From positions 558,001 to 622,000 of the forward strand of contig JAUZVC010000001.1 of assembly GCA_031844405.1 (NCBI GenBank): 64,000 nucleotides of DNA. The letters run 5' to 3'. The notes under the pieces are model-generated. The model did not search any database. It was not told the DNA's origin and saw only the letters and a program-made list of their open reading frames with translations. This DNA comes from Knoellia sp031844405 (GTDB lineage: Bacteria; Actinomycetota; Actinomycetes; Actinomycetales; Dermatophilaceae). Each line of letters begins with the position of its first letter. Positions within the stretch are counted from its first letter, which is position 1. Both the position numbers and the translations under genes were made by a program. Positions 1 through 8,842 of this stretch are shown here, in pieces.

Positions 1-36
1 GTCCTCGGCGCCCAGCTCGTCGAGGGCGACGAATGA
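1..36 (+). CDS. C-terminal end of an upstream gene (partial)
   Basis: The first 33 bases read in frame as VLGAQLVEGDE followed by a TGA at 34-36. The stop overlaps the ATG of the next gene (ATGA), which is the coupling style of this cluster, so this is very likely the last cistron before the deacetylase/methyltransferase gene. Eleven residues are too few to assign a function. Confidence 0.6.
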   Translation, partial: VLGAQLVEGDE

Positions 37-1463
37 CCGGCCTCGGGTCGCCGACCTCCGCGCAACGTGCCCACCCGGACCCGGGTCCCTCGGACCACCC
101 GGACCGGGACCGCCCGGACGGAGCCCGGCTCGACCACCCTGAAGGCGAGGAGCGCTGGGTGCGTGACGGCCGCTGGGCCGATGTGGCGCACACGGACGCG
201 CGAGGGGCGCTCACGGCATACGACCGCCTGCTCGTCGTGGCCGCGCACCCGGACGACGAGTGCCTCGGCGCCGGGCTGCTTCTCGCCGACGCCCACGACC
301 TCGGACTCGAGGTGACCGTTCTCGTCCTCACCGACGGCGAGGGCTCGCACCCCGACTCGCCGACCGTCACCGCGGACGAGATGCGGCGCAGGCGTGGGAC
401 CGAGGTGGACCGTGCCATGGCCGTCCTCGTGCCGGGGGCCCGGGTGCTGCACGCAGGCCTGCCCGACGGCGGTCTGACGGAGCGTCACGCCGAGGTCGTG
501 GAGGCGGTGCGCGGCCACCTGTCCGCCCGGACGCTCGTCCTCGCCCCCTGGGTGGCCGACGGCCACCCGGACCACGACGCGACCGGGCGCGCCGCCGCCG
601 AGGCGGTGGAGCCCGGTGACGGCACGGTCGCCCTCGCGCACTATCTCGTCTGGCTCTGGCACTGGAGCGGGCCGGAGGACCTGCCCTGGGAGCGGGTGGT
701 CGCCGTCGACGCGTCGCTCGAGGGCATCCGCCGGTCGGCCCTCGCCGTGGCGGAGCACCGGAGCCAGGTCGCGCCCCTGTCACCCGAGCCCGGGGACGAG
801 CGGCTCCTCACCGAGGGTGTGCTCGCACCGTCGCGGCGCGGCTTCACGACGCTGCTGCTCGGCCGAGGCGTCGACCCGCCCGAGCCCGCCGCCGGCGCGG
901 GCGGCAGGGTCGCCGACTTCGACGCGATGTTCGACGACGGAGACGACCCGTGGTCCAGCGGCTCCTTCTACGAGCGGCGCAAGCGCGACCTCTCCCTGGC
1001 GGTGCTGCGCCGGGCGCGCTACGAGCGCGTGCTCGACGTCGGCTGCTCCACGGGCAGCCTGACGCGGGCGCTCGCCGAGCGCGCGGGCGAGGTCGTGGCC
1101 GTGGACGGCAGCGGACCGGCCCTCGAGGTGGCTCGGCGTGACGCCCCGGGCAACGTCTCCTGGGTGCAGGGGGTCGCCCCCACCGTGCTCGGGTCCGTCG
1201 AGGGGCCCTTCGACCTCGTCGTCCTCTCCGAGGTCCTCTACTTCCTGACTCCCTTCGAGGTGTGGCGCACCCTCGGGTCGGTCCTCGCGAGGCTGGCGCC
1301 CCGTGCCGAGGTGGTTCTCGTCGACTGGCGCCACGCGACCGAGCGCATCCCCCTCGACGGTCCCGCAGTCCACGAGCTCGTGCGCGGCGTCTGTGCCCGA
1401 TGGGGCAGCGTCGCCCACGTCGAGCCGGACGTCCTCCTCGACACCTACGAGGTCACCGCGTGA
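33..1463 (+). CDS. Bifunctional PIG-L deacetylase / SAM-dependent methyltransferase
   Basis: A 476-residue two-domain protein. The N-terminal half has the PIG-L/LmbE zinc motif AHPDDE at about residues 71-76 and a later HPDHD motif near 176, typical of N-acetylglucosaminyl-type deacetylases. The C-terminal third is a class I methyltransferase with motif I (VLDVGCSTGS) near residue 333 followed by VVAVDGS. The first 60 residues are proline- and aspartate-rich and probably disordered. It overlaps its upstream neighbour by ATGA and the following glycosyltransferase by GTGA, so it is translated as part of one operon. The family suggests deacetylation and methylation of a sugar or glycolipid intermediate; the actual substrate is unknown. 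Confidence 0.85.
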   Translation: MTGLGSPTSAQRAHPDPGPSDHPDRDRPDGARLDHPEGEERWVRDGRWADVAHTDARGALTAYDRLLVVAAHPDDECLGAGLLLADAHDLGLEVTVLVLTDGEGSHPDSPTVTADEMRRRRGTEVDRAMAVLVPGARVLHAGLPDGGLTERHAEVVEAVRGHLSARTLVLAPWVADGHPDHDATGRAAAEAVEPGDGTVALAHYLVWLWHWSGPEDLPWERVVAVDASLEGIRRSALAVAEHRSQVAPLSPEPGDERLLTEGVLAPSRRGFTTLLLGRGVDPPEPAAGAGGRVADFDAMFDDGDDPWSSGSFYERRKRDLSLAVLRRARYERVLDVGCSTGSLTRALAERAGEVVAVDGSGPALEVARRDAPGNVSWVQGVAPTVLGSVEGPFDLVVLSEVLYFLTPFEVWRTLGSVLARLAPRAEVVLVDWRHATERIPLDGPAVHELVRGVCARWGSVAHVEPDVLLDTYEVTA

Positions 1464-2158
1464 CGCGCGCCGTGCACGTCGTCATCCCGGCGCGCGACGA
1501 GGAGGTGCTCCTGCCTCGCTGCCTCGCCGGCGTCGAGCGCGCTCGCAGGGTGCTGCGCGCCGTGCGCCCCGACCTCCTCGTCGACGTCACCGTCGTCCTC
1601 GACGGGTGCCTCGACGGCTCGGCGGCGGTCGTCGAGCAGGCGCGGGTCGCCAGCCTCGTCGTCGACCACGGGGTCGTCGGTGCGACTCGCCACGCCGGCG
1701 TGGCCCGGGCCGCCGAGGTGGCGGCGCTGGAGGGCGTCGACGCGGCCGACCTCTGGGTCGCCTGCACCGACGCCGACTCGGTCGTCCCGCCGCACTGGCT
1801 GCTGGGCCAGGTCCGCCTCGCCGCCGCCCACGACCTCGTCGTCGGCACCGTCGAGCCCGTCGGGCTCGCCGACGCCGCGCTCCTCGCCGCCTGGCGCGAG
1901 CGGCACGAGCTCGTCGAGGGGCACGCACACGTCCACGGCGCCAACCTCGGGATCCGTGCGAGCACCTATCTCGAGGTCGGCGGCTTCCGGCCGATGCCCC
2001 TCCACGAGGACGTCGACCTCGTGCGCCGCGTCCGCGCCCACACCGATCGTTGGGTCGCGACCGACTCGGTCCGCGTCGCCACCTCCGCTCGTTCCCACGG
2101 CCGCAGCCCCCACGGGTTCGCCGGCTACCTCTCCGACCTTGCCGAGGAGGTGAGCTGA
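1460..2158 (+). CDS. Glycosyltransferase family 2
   Basis: A 232-residue GT-A fold glycosyltransferase. It opens with the nucleotide-binding strand VVIPARDEE, has a DAD-type metal-binding motif (TDADS) near residue 103, and ends with a GGF...HEDVDLVRR acceptor-side motif. The GTG start at 1460 is chosen because it overlaps the stop of the preceding gene by GTGA; longer readings upstream would run into that gene. No membrane segment is seen, so it is probably a cytosolic sugar transferase. Substrate unknown. Confidence 0.8.
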   Translation: MTRAVHVVIPARDEEVLLPRCLAGVERARRVLRAVRPDLLVDVTVVLDGCLDGSAAVVEQARVASLVVDHGVVGATRHAGVARAAEVAALEGVDAADLWVACTDADSVVPPHWLLGQVRLAAAHDLVVGTVEPVGLADAALLAAWRERHELVEGHAHVHGANLGIRASTYLEVGGFRPMPLHEDVDLVRRVRAHTDRWVATDSVRVATSARSHGRSPHGFAGYLSDLAEEVS

Positions 2159-2160
2159 CG

Positions 2161-3252
2161 ATGAGGATCGCCATGCTCGCGACGTCCCGACACCCGATCG
2201 CCGAGCCGTATGCCGGTGGGCAGGAGAGCCACACCGCGCTCATCGCCCGCGAGCTGCGCCGGAAGGGCCACTTCGTGCGCCTCTACGGTGTCGAGGGCAC
2301 CGACGAGAAGCTCGTCGACGAGGTCGTCCCGTATGCCGGCCGCCCACGGTTGAGCCACCTCGGCGACCGCGACCCGGAGCGTCCCGAGCTGGGCTTCCTC
2401 GCCGACCTCGCCGCCTTCACCGGGGGCATGGTCGACATCCTCGCCCGCGACGACGTCGACATCGTCCACAACCAGAGCCTGCACTTCCTGCCGCTCGCCC
2501 TCACGCCGGCGATGCGGGCGCCGGTCGTCACGACGCTGCACACCCCGCCCTTCCCGTGGATGGAGCTCGGCATCGCGCTCGCGGACCCGTCGGCGTCGTA
2601 CGTGTGTGTCAGCGAGGCCAACGCCCGCGGTTGGACCACCCTGCCGACCCCGCCGCGGATCATCCTCAACGGCGTGGAGGACGACGGTCTCGGTGAGGGC
2701 ACCGGTGGTGAGGACCTTGTGTGGATGGGCCGGCTCACTCCCGAGAAGGGCACCGACCTCGCGATCCGGGCCGCGCGCAGGGCCGGTCGGCGACTGCGCA
2801 TCGTCGGCCCGGTCAGCAACCCCGGCTGGTTCCACGAGGTCGTCGAGCCGGAGCTCGGCGACGACGTCGTGCACGTCGGCCACCTGGCCCAGCCCGAGCT
2901 CATGGCCGTCGTCCGCGAGTGCGCCGCGGCCCTTGTCACTCCGCGCTGGGACGAACCCTTCGGCCTCGTCGCCGCCGAAGCGGCGGCGTCGGGGACCCCG
3001 GTGGTCGCCCTCGACAGGGGCGGTCTGTGCGAGTTCCTCACTCCGGAGATGGGCGTCCTCGTCGAGCCGGCCGGTGACGACGAGGTCGTGGCCGACCGCA
3101 TGGCCCGGGCCGTCGACCGAGCAGTGGTGCTGCCCCGCCGGGGGGTCCGGGCGCAGGCGCTCGCCGACCTCGGCAGCGAGCAGATGACGAGCCGCTACGT
3201 CGAGCTCTACGAAGGGCTCGTCCGCGAGCGGAGCGCGGGCCGGGACCGATGA
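2161..3252 (+). CDS. Glycosyltransferase family 4 (GT-B)
   Basis: A 363-residue GT-B retaining glycosyltransferase. It has the glycine-rich N-terminal loop YAGGQESH and a C-terminal E(x7)E motif in EPFGLVAAE near residues 265-273, where the nucleotide-sugar is held. The ATG at 2161 follows AGGAGG about 10 bases upstream and lies 2 bases after the previous stop. It overlaps the next gene by 4 bases. It probably adds a second sugar to the conjugate built by this cluster. Confidence 0.82.
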   Translation: MRIAMLATSRHPIAEPYAGGQESHTALIARELRRKGHFVRLYGVEGTDEKLVDEVVPYAGRPRLSHLGDRDPERPELGFLADLAAFTGGMVDILARDDVDIVHNQSLHFLPLALTPAMRAPVVTTLHTPPFPWMELGIALADPSASYVCVSEANARGWTTLPTPPRIILNGVEDDGLGEGTGGEDLVWMGRLTPEKGTDLAIRAARRAGRRLRIVGPVSNPGWFHEVVEPELGDDVVHVGHLAQPELMAVVRECAAALVTPRWDEPFGLVAAEAAASGTPVVALDRGGLCEFLTPEMGVLVEPAGDDEVVADRMARAVDRAVVLPRRGVRAQALADLGSEQMTSRYVELYEGLVRERSAGRDR

Positions 3253-4349
3253 GGGTCGGCTGGTACGTCCACCACCACGGGGCCGGCCACCGGACCCGGG
3301 CGCGGGTGCTCGCCGACGAGATGGCCACGCGGGGCCACCGAGTGACGCTCCTGGGCTCCGGCCGCGAGTCGTCCGGCGCCTTCCCGAAGCTCGTCGACAC
3401 GGTGGCGTTGTCGATGGACAGCCCTCTCGACGGCGCCGGTCCCGAGCGACGTGCGGACGTCACCGTCGGTGGGCTCCTGCACTGGGCACCACTGCGCCAC
3501 AGCGGCTTCCGCGACCGCATGACGCACCTCGCGGCGTGGGTCCGTGAGCACCAGCCGGATGTCTTCGTCGTCGACGTGTCGAGCGAGGTCGCCGTTCTCG
3601 TGCGGCTGCTCGGCGTCCCCGTCGTCGTCGTCGCCCAGCCCGGCGACCGGCGCGACGCCGGCCACCGCGCGGCCCTGGCCGCCGCGTCGGCCGTCCTCGC
3701 GCCGTGGCCGGAGTGGGCGACGACGGACCTCTGGCGGACCGGCGTCTCGACGGGTCAGCAGGAGGACTCGTCCGCGGTGGTGGCCGCGGTCGGTGGGATC
3801 ACCCGCACGCCCGAGCCGGCCCTCGAGGGGACGCCGGAGCCCGCCCCGGACGCCTCGGCGGGGTCGGCGAGCGCCGTGCGGGCCGTGAGGACGTCCGTCA
3901 CGCCACGGCTGCGCGGTCTCGTGCTCGCCGGTGCGGAGGGCTTCGACACCCCGGGACTCGTGGACGCGGTGACCCGCTCCGTCACGGACGTCGACTGGAT
4001 GGTCGCCGACGGACGCCACTGGGTGCCCGACGTGCGACGCGCCCTCTCTGGCACCGACGTCGTCGTCACACACGCCGGGCAGAACGCCGTGGCCGAGGTC
4101 GCCCTGGCGGGGGTCCCGGCCGTGGTGGTGCCCCAGCAGCGTCCGTTCGGCGAGCAGGACCACATGGGCGCCTGCCTCGCGGCGTCCGGGCTCGCGGTGG
4201 TGGTGCCGCGCCGGGCCGTCGGTGAGACCGAGTGGGCCGGCACCGTGGCCCGGGCCCTCCGCACGGGTGGCGGCGCGTGGGCGCGGTGGGGGTGCGAAGG
4301 TGCCGTTGCCCGTGCCGTCGACGTCCTCGAGGGGGTGGCCCATGGCTGA
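3249..4349 (+). CDS. Glycosyltransferase, GT1/GT28 (UGT/MurG-like)
   Basis: A 366-residue GT-B protein. It starts with VGWYVHHHGAGH, the glycine-rich acceptor loop of GT28-like enzymes, and has a donor-binding C-terminal block THAGQN...PQQRPFGEQD at about residues 273-303, as in MurG and UDP-glucuronosyltransferase-like proteins. Its ATG overlaps the stop of the GT4 gene (ATGA). A variable acidic and alanine-rich linker occupies about residues 180-210. Sugar donor and acceptor cannot be told from the sequence. Confidence 0.75.
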   Translation: MRVGWYVHHHGAGHRTRARVLADEMATRGHRVTLLGSGRESSGAFPKLVDTVALSMDSPLDGAGPERRADVTVGGLLHWAPLRHSGFRDRMTHLAAWVREHQPDVFVVDVSSEVAVLVRLLGVPVVVVAQPGDRRDAGHRAALAAASAVLAPWPEWATTDLWRTGVSTGQQEDSSAVVAAVGGITRTPEPALEGTPEPAPDASAGSASAVRAVRTSVTPRLRGLVLAGAEGFDTPGLVDAVTRSVTDVDWMVADGRHWVPDVRRALSGTDVVVTHAGQNAVAEVALAGVPAVVVPQQRPFGEQDHMGACLAASGLAVVVPRRAVGETEWAGTVARALRTGGGAWARWGCEGAVARAVDVLEGVAHG

Positions 4350-5205
4350 GACCACCTGGGTCGTCACCGCCGTGTCCGGGCGGCACGACCACCTGCGCGA
4401 GCAACGACGTGTCCTCGCGGAGGTCGCTCCGCAGGCGCACCACGTCGTCGTGTCGATGGGCGACCCCGCCATCGAGGGGGTGGTTGCGGAGGCCTCCCGG
4501 CCACCTGGACGCGACGTCGTCCGTCAGGTCGAGCCGGGCCCTCCGCTCCTGCCGCTCTCCCGCGCCCGCAACCTCGGGGTCGAGATGGCCCTCTCCCACG
4601 GCGCGGCTCTCGTGGTCCTGCTGGACGTCGACTGCGTCCCGGGCCCCGGGCTCGTCGGCGCCTACGAGCAGGCGGCTCGGGTCTGCCCGCGCGCGCTTCT
4701 CGCGGGTCCGGTGACCTACCTCGCAGCGGGGGTCGCCGTGCCCAAGGACCCGGCCGACCTCGCGGACCTGCGTGCGCCGCACGCCGCCCGCCCCGACCCA
4801 CCGGCCGGCTCGCTCGTCGCCGGCGGTGACCCCGACCTCTTCTGGTCGCTCAGCTGTGCGATGACCCCGCAGACGTGGCGGCTCGTGGGTGGGTTCCACG
4901 AGGGCTACGCCGGCTACGGCGCGGAGGACACCGACTTCGGCCGGCTCGCACGATCTCGCGGCGTGGACCTCGTCTGGGTCGGTGGCGCCGATGCCTTCCA
5001 CCAGCACCACCCGGTCTCGAGCCCTCCGATCGAGCACCTCGCCGACATCGTGCGCAACGCCAGGACCTTCCACGACCGCTGGCGCGAGTGGCCCATGCGT
5101 GGCTGGCTGGAGGAGTTCCGGCGCCGGGGGCTGGTCCGCTGGGAGGGCGAGCACCTCGAGCTCACCGGACGGGGGCGCGGTTTGTCTCCGGAAGGTCACG
5201 GGTAG
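4342..5205 (+). CDS. Glycosyltransferase family 2 with galactosyltransferase-type C-terminus
   Basis: A 287-residue GT-A protein with the DVD metal-binding motif (LLDVDCVPG) near residue 95 and a GGFHEGYAGYGAEDTDFG block near residue 185. The latter matches the C-terminal domain of galactosyltransferases, where WGxEDxD contacts the acceptor. The ATG at 4342 overlaps the preceding gene by 8 bases. It is the last transferase of the cluster, so four different glycosyltransferases and one deacetylase/methyltransferase are encoded in series. Confidence 0.8.
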   Translation: MAETTWVVTAVSGRHDHLREQRRVLAEVAPQAHHVVVSMGDPAIEGVVAEASRPPGRDVVRQVEPGPPLLPLSRARNLGVEMALSHGAALVVLLDVDCVPGPGLVGAYEQAARVCPRALLAGPVTYLAAGVAVPKDPADLADLRAPHAARPDPPAGSLVAGGDPDLFWSLSCAMTPQTWRLVGGFHEGYAGYGAEDTDFGRLARSRGVDLVWVGGADAFHQHHPVSSPPIEHLADIVRNARTFHDRWREWPMRGWLEEFRRRGLVRWEGEHLELTGRGRGLSPEGHG

Positions 5206-5213
5206 GTGCAGTG

Positions 5214-5885
5214 ATGAGCGAGGCGACCCCGCAGCAGCCTGTCGTGACCGTGGCCGTGGTGGACCACGAGCTGGTGTGCCTCGGCGTGCGCTCGATGCTC
5301 GCCCGCTTCGCCGACCGGATCCACGTCGTCCCGCTCGAGCCCGGTCATTCGCCGTCCGCTCCCGTCGACGTCGTGCTCCACGACGCCTTCTCCCCCGTCG
5401 AGCTGCCGGGGCCGGACCTCGAGGGGCTCGTCGAGGACCCGCTCGTCGGCGCCGTCGTCCTCTATTCGTGGTCGGTCAACCCCAGCGTCATCCAGGCGGC
5501 GAGGCGACGCGGCGCCACGGCGGTGCTGCCGAAGTCACTCGACTCCACCCGGCTGGCCGACGCCCTGTGTCTCGTGCACCGAGGCGAGCCGCGTGCCGCC
5601 ACGGACGAGGGAGGACAGTCGACCGAGGCCCCAGAGCGGCCCTGGCCCGGCAAGGAGGTGGGGCTCACCCCGCGCGAGGCGGAGGTGGTCGCCCTCGTCG
5701 CCACGGGCCTGAGCAACGCCCAGATCGCCGAGGATCTGCACCTCAGCCTCAACTCCGTGAAGTCCTACCTCCGGTCGGCCTACCGCACCATGGGGGTGTC
5801 GACCCGCAGCCAGGCCGTGCTGTGGGGGATCGACCACGGCATGGCCCCCACGAGGGTGCGGATCCTCCTCTCGCCGGCGAGCTGA
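5214..5885 (+). CDS. LuxR/NarL-type response regulator (first of a tandem pair)
   Basis: A 223-residue protein with an N-terminal receiver-like domain and a C-terminal LuxR helix-turn-helix (LTPREAEVVALVATGLSNAQIAEDLHL). The receiver keeps a DHE acidic start, a candidate phospho-acceptor Asp in VVLHDAF, and the Lys of LPKS, but is short and unlike textbook receivers. It begins 8 bases after the last glycosyltransferase, so it may be cotranscribed with the cluster. No histidine kinase is seen nearby. Confidence 0.8.
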   Translation: MSEATPQQPVVTVAVVDHELVCLGVRSMLARFADRIHVVPLEPGHSPSAPVDVVLHDAFSPVELPGPDLEGLVEDPLVGAVVLYSWSVNPSVIQAARRRGATAVLPKSLDSTRLADALCLVHRGEPRAATDEGGQSTEAPERPWPGKEVGLTPREAEVVALVATGLSNAQIAEDLHLSLNSVKSYLRSAYRTMGVSTRSQAVLWGIDHGMAPTRVRILLSPAS

Positions 5886-5955
5886 GGGGGTCCGCGCGAC
5901 GGGCGCGGACGGCATACCACCCGGTGGAGTGGGTCCCGGCGGGCTGGCCGGGAGG

Positions 5956-5961
5956 TACCGT
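5956..5961 (+). promoter_or_regulatory. -10 box TACCGT, leaderless start of second LuxR gene
   Basis: TACCGT ends 6 bases before the ATG at 5968, so transcription should begin at or next to the start codon. Confidence 0.5.
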
Positions 5962-5967
5962 GCACCC

Positions 5968-6663
5968 ATGACCGAAGCGCCCCGCCGACCCGTGACGGTC
6001 GCGGTGATCAACGACCACGAGCTCATCGTGCGCGGGGTGGCAGCGATGCTCGAGCCCTTCGCCGATCTCGTGGAGATCGTCGAGCTCGACGCCGACCTGC
6101 CCGTCTCGCAGCCGGTCGACGTCGCGCTCTATGACGCGTTCACCCGGACCTCGCTGGGCGGTGACGACCTCGACGAGCTCGTCGACAACCCGAACGTGGG
6201 GCGTGTCGTGCTCTACACCTGGGCCCTCACTCCGGAGCTCATCGCGACGGCCCGCTCCCGTGGGGTCCACGCCGCCATCCCGAAGGGGCTCGGCGCCGAC
6301 CGTCTCGCCGAGGCGATCACCTCGGCGCACGAGGGGCGCATGGACGTCATCCCCGTCACCACGCATCCACCGGTCGACAGTCCGAGCTGGCCGGGCCGCG
6401 AGCAGGGGCTCACTCCTCGCGAGGCGGAGATCATCGCCCTCGTGGCGAGCGGCCTGAGCAACAACGACATCGCCGAGCGGACCTACCTCAGCATCAACTC
6501 GGTGAAGTCCTACATCCGCTCGGCCTACCGCACGATGGGGGTGACGAGCCGGAGCCAGGCCGTGCTGTGGGGGATCGACCACGGGATGACGCCGACGCGG
6601 ATGCGGATCGCCCTGCGTGACGGCGCCGACCCGGAGGAGGGCCCGGCCGACCTCACCGGCTAA
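5968..6663 (+). CDS. LuxR/NarL-type response regulator (second of a tandem pair)
   Basis: A 231-residue paralogue of the preceding gene. The order of domains is the same, the HTH (LTPREAEIIALVASGLSNNDIAERTYL) is nearly identical, and the endings SRSQAVLWGIDHGM and PTRxRI are shared. The receiver keeps NDHE, an Asp in VALYDAF and a Lys in IPKG. It has its own TACCGT -10 box exactly 6 bases before the ATG, suggesting leaderless expression separate from the upstream operon. Its stop codon overlaps the stop of the convergent SDR gene. Confidence 0.82.
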   Translation: MTEAPRRPVTVAVINDHELIVRGVAAMLEPFADLVEIVELDADLPVSQPVDVALYDAFTRTSLGGDDLDELVDNPNVGRVVLYTWALTPELIATARSRGVHAAIPKGLGADRLAEAITSAHEGRMDVIPVTTHPPVDSPSWPGREQGLTPREAEIIALVASGLSNNDIAERTYLSINSVKSYIRSAYRTMGVTSRSQAVLWGIDHGMTPTRMRIALRDGADPEEGPADLTG

Positions 6664-7670
6664 CGGCTCGTGCTCCTCGTCTCGTTGAGCCGCCGGGCGG
6701 CACGGTCCCCGAGGGTCGACAGGCCGCCGACGACCCGCGACCCCAGCGCCCTGCGCGCGGACGCACCCTCGACGCCCGGGTGCGCGCCGCTCATCGAAGG
6801 CCCGCTCGCCCCGGGGTGCGGCAGCGCCCTCGCCACCAGCCCCAGGACGCGTGAGGTGGTGCCGGGAGCGAGGCCGTGGACCCGTCGCCCGACCCGGGTG
6901 AGGGGGGTGAGCTCGACCTGCGCGCGCCCCGCGAGGACCCCGTCGACGATGCGTCGCGCAGCCCGCTCGGCCGAGATCGACAGCAGGGGCAGCGACGCCG
7001 CCGGAGCGAACCAGGCGTAGTCGCGCGGCGCGTCACCGGCGAACCGCGCATGCACGTGCCCGCCGGTCCGCATGAGCCCCGGCACGATCGTCGTCGCCGT
7101 GACCCCGGTCCCGACGAGCTCGGCGTGCAGGCCCTCGGTGAGGCCGACGGCTCCGAACTTCGCGACCGAGTAGGGGAGGAGGTGCGGCACCGACACGACG
7201 CCCCCGACTGAGCTCACCACGCCGATCCGGCCGTGACCCGCCTCGAGCATCGAGGGGAGGACGGCGAGGCACAGGTGCACCGGCCCGAGGAGCATCGTGT
7301 CGACGGCAGCCCGGAAGTGCCCGAGCGTCGTGGTCTCGACCGGTCCCACCTGGATGATCCCGGCGACGTGGACGGCCACGTCCACCCTGCCCTCCTCGGC
7401 ACGGACGCGGTCCACCCACTCCCCGACGGCGTCTGCGTCGGTGACGTCGCAGACGCCGGGGACGAACGCACCCTCGGCTCTGCCACCGCTCGCGATGCGC
7501 CCGCCCGGCGAGGGCCCGACGGCTCCCGTCGCGATGAGCTCCTCGGCCCGTGCCAGCTCGTCGGCGTCCCGCGCGCAGCCGTGGACGCGGAAGCCCCGGG
7601 CGACCAGCTCGGCGGCGACGAGCAGCCCCAGGCCACGGGAGGCGCCCGCGACGAGGGCGACGCCGGTCAC
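6660..7670 (-). CDS. Short-chain dehydrogenase/reductase
   Basis: A 336-residue SDR with the cofactor motif GASRGLG near the N-terminus, a catalytic YSVAK motif, and a C-terminal extension of about 80 residues beyond the usual SDR core. A glycine/serine-rich insert follows the second Rossmann strand. The GTG start at 7670 overlaps the stop of the upstream alcohol dehydrogenase (GTGA), so the two are coupled. Its stop overlaps that of the convergent LuxR gene by 4 bases, leaving no space for a terminator. Substrate unknown. Confidence 0.8.
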   Translation of the reverse strand: MTGVALVAGASRGLGLLVAAELVARGFRVHGCARDADELARAEELIATGAVGPSPGGRIASGGRAEGAFVPGVCDVTDADAVGEWVDRVRAEEGRVDVAVHVAGIIQVGPVETTTLGHFRAAVDTMLLGPVHLCLAVLPSMLEAGHGRIGVVSSVGGVVSVPHLLPYSVAKFGAVGLTEGLHAELVGTGVTATTIVPGLMRTGGHVHARFAGDAPRDYAWFAPAASLPLLSISAERAARRIVDGVLAGRAQVELTPLTRVGRRVHGLAPGTTSRVLGLVARALPHPGASGPSMSGAHPGVEGASARRALGSRVVGGLSTLGDRAARRLNETRSTSR

Positions 7671-8842
7671 GGCTTCAGCACGACCTTGATGCAGCCGTCC
7701 TCCTTGGCGCGGAACATGGCGTAGGCCTCCGGGGCCTTCTCGAGCGGCCAGCGGTGGGTGGCGAGCGACTCGAGGCCGAGCGGGTCCCCGTCCTCCATGA
7801 CGACGGGGACGATGTCGTCGATCCAGCGCTTGACGTTGCACTGGCCGAAGCGCAGCGAGAGCTGCTTGTCGAAGATCTCCATCATCGGCATCGGGTCGGT
7901 CATGCCGCCGTAGACCCCGCTCACCGAGACGGTCCCGCCGCGCCGCACGGCGCCGATGGAGGCGCGCAGGGCGGCGAGCCGGTCGATGCCGGCCCGCTCC
8001 ATGAGCGGCTTGGCGAGGACGTCGGGCACGAACCCGACCCCCTTGATCGCCGCCTCGGCGACCGGGCTGCCATGGGCTTCCATGCCGACGGCATCCAGCG
8101 TGCCGTCGACGCCACGGCCGGCCGTGAGCTGGACGATCGCGGACACCGGGTCCTCGTCGGAGCTCACGACGGTCGCGCCGTAGGCCTCCGCCTTGGCCAT
8201 GCGCTCGGGGACGTTGTCGACGCCGATGACCCGCAGGCCGCGGTGGACCCCGATGGCGACGGCGAGCAGCCCCACGGGGCCGAGGCCGAAGACCGCGAGG
8301 CTGCCGCCCTCGGGCACCTCGGCGTACTCCACACCCTGCCAGGCGGTCGGCAGGATGTCGGAGAGGTAGAGGAAGCGCTCGTCGGGCACCCCGTCCGGGA
8401 CCGGGATCGGCCCGAACTGGGCCTGCGGCACCCGCAGGTACTCCGCCTGCCCGCCGGGCACCGACCCGTAGAGCTCGGTGTAGCCGAAGAGCGCCGCCCC
8501 CTTGCCCTGTGAGCGGACCTGCGTCGTCTCGCACTGCGACATGAGCCCGTGCTCGCACATCCAGCAGTGGCCGCACGAGATGTTGAACGGGATGACGACG
8601 CGGTCGCCGGGCTTGATGTTCGTGACCTCCGCACCCACCTCCTCGACGATCCCCATCGTCTCGTGCCCGAGGACGTCACCCTTGGCGAGGAACGGCCCCA
8701 GGGGCTCGTACAGGTGGAGGTCGGAGCCGCAGATCGCCGTGGAGGTGACCTTGATGACGGCGTCGGTCGGCTCCTGGACACGAGGGTCCGGGACCTCCTC
8801 GACGCGGACGTCCCGCTTGCCCTGCCAGGTGAGTGCCTTCAT
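7667..8842 (-). CDS. Zinc-dependent alcohol dehydrogenase (formaldehyde dehydrogenase-like)
   Basis: A 391-residue MDR-family dehydrogenase. Catalytic zinc ligands are in ICGSDLH (Cys38) and GHE (residues 59-61), and the structural zinc site is the ISCGHCWMCEHGLMSQC block near 88-105. The Rossmann motif is GLGPVG. The extended mid-region resembles glutathione-independent formaldehyde or threonine-type dehydrogenases. AAGGAGC lies just upstream of the ATG at 8842. It is coupled to an SDR gene, so the pair may handle related alcohols or aldehydes. Confidence 0.85.
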   Translation of the reverse strand: MKALTWQGKRDVRVEEVPDPRVQEPTDAVIKVTSTAICGSDLHLYEPLGPFLAKGDVLGHETMGIVEEVGAEVTNIKPGDRVVIPFNISCGHCWMCEHGLMSQCETTQVRSQGKGAALFGYTELYGSVPGGQAEYLRVPQAQFGPIPVPDGVPDERFLYLSDILPTAWQGVEYAEVPEGGSLAVFGLGPVGLLAVAIGVHRGLRVIGVDNVPERMAKAEAYGATVVSSDEDPVSAIVQLTAGRGVDGTLDAVGMEAHGSPVAEAAIKGVGFVPDVLAKPLMERAGIDRLAALRASIGAVRRGGTVSVSGVYGGMTDPMPMMEIFDKQLSLRFGQCNVKRWIDDIVPVVMEDGDPLGLESLATHRWPLEKAPEAYAMFRAKEDGCIKVVLKP

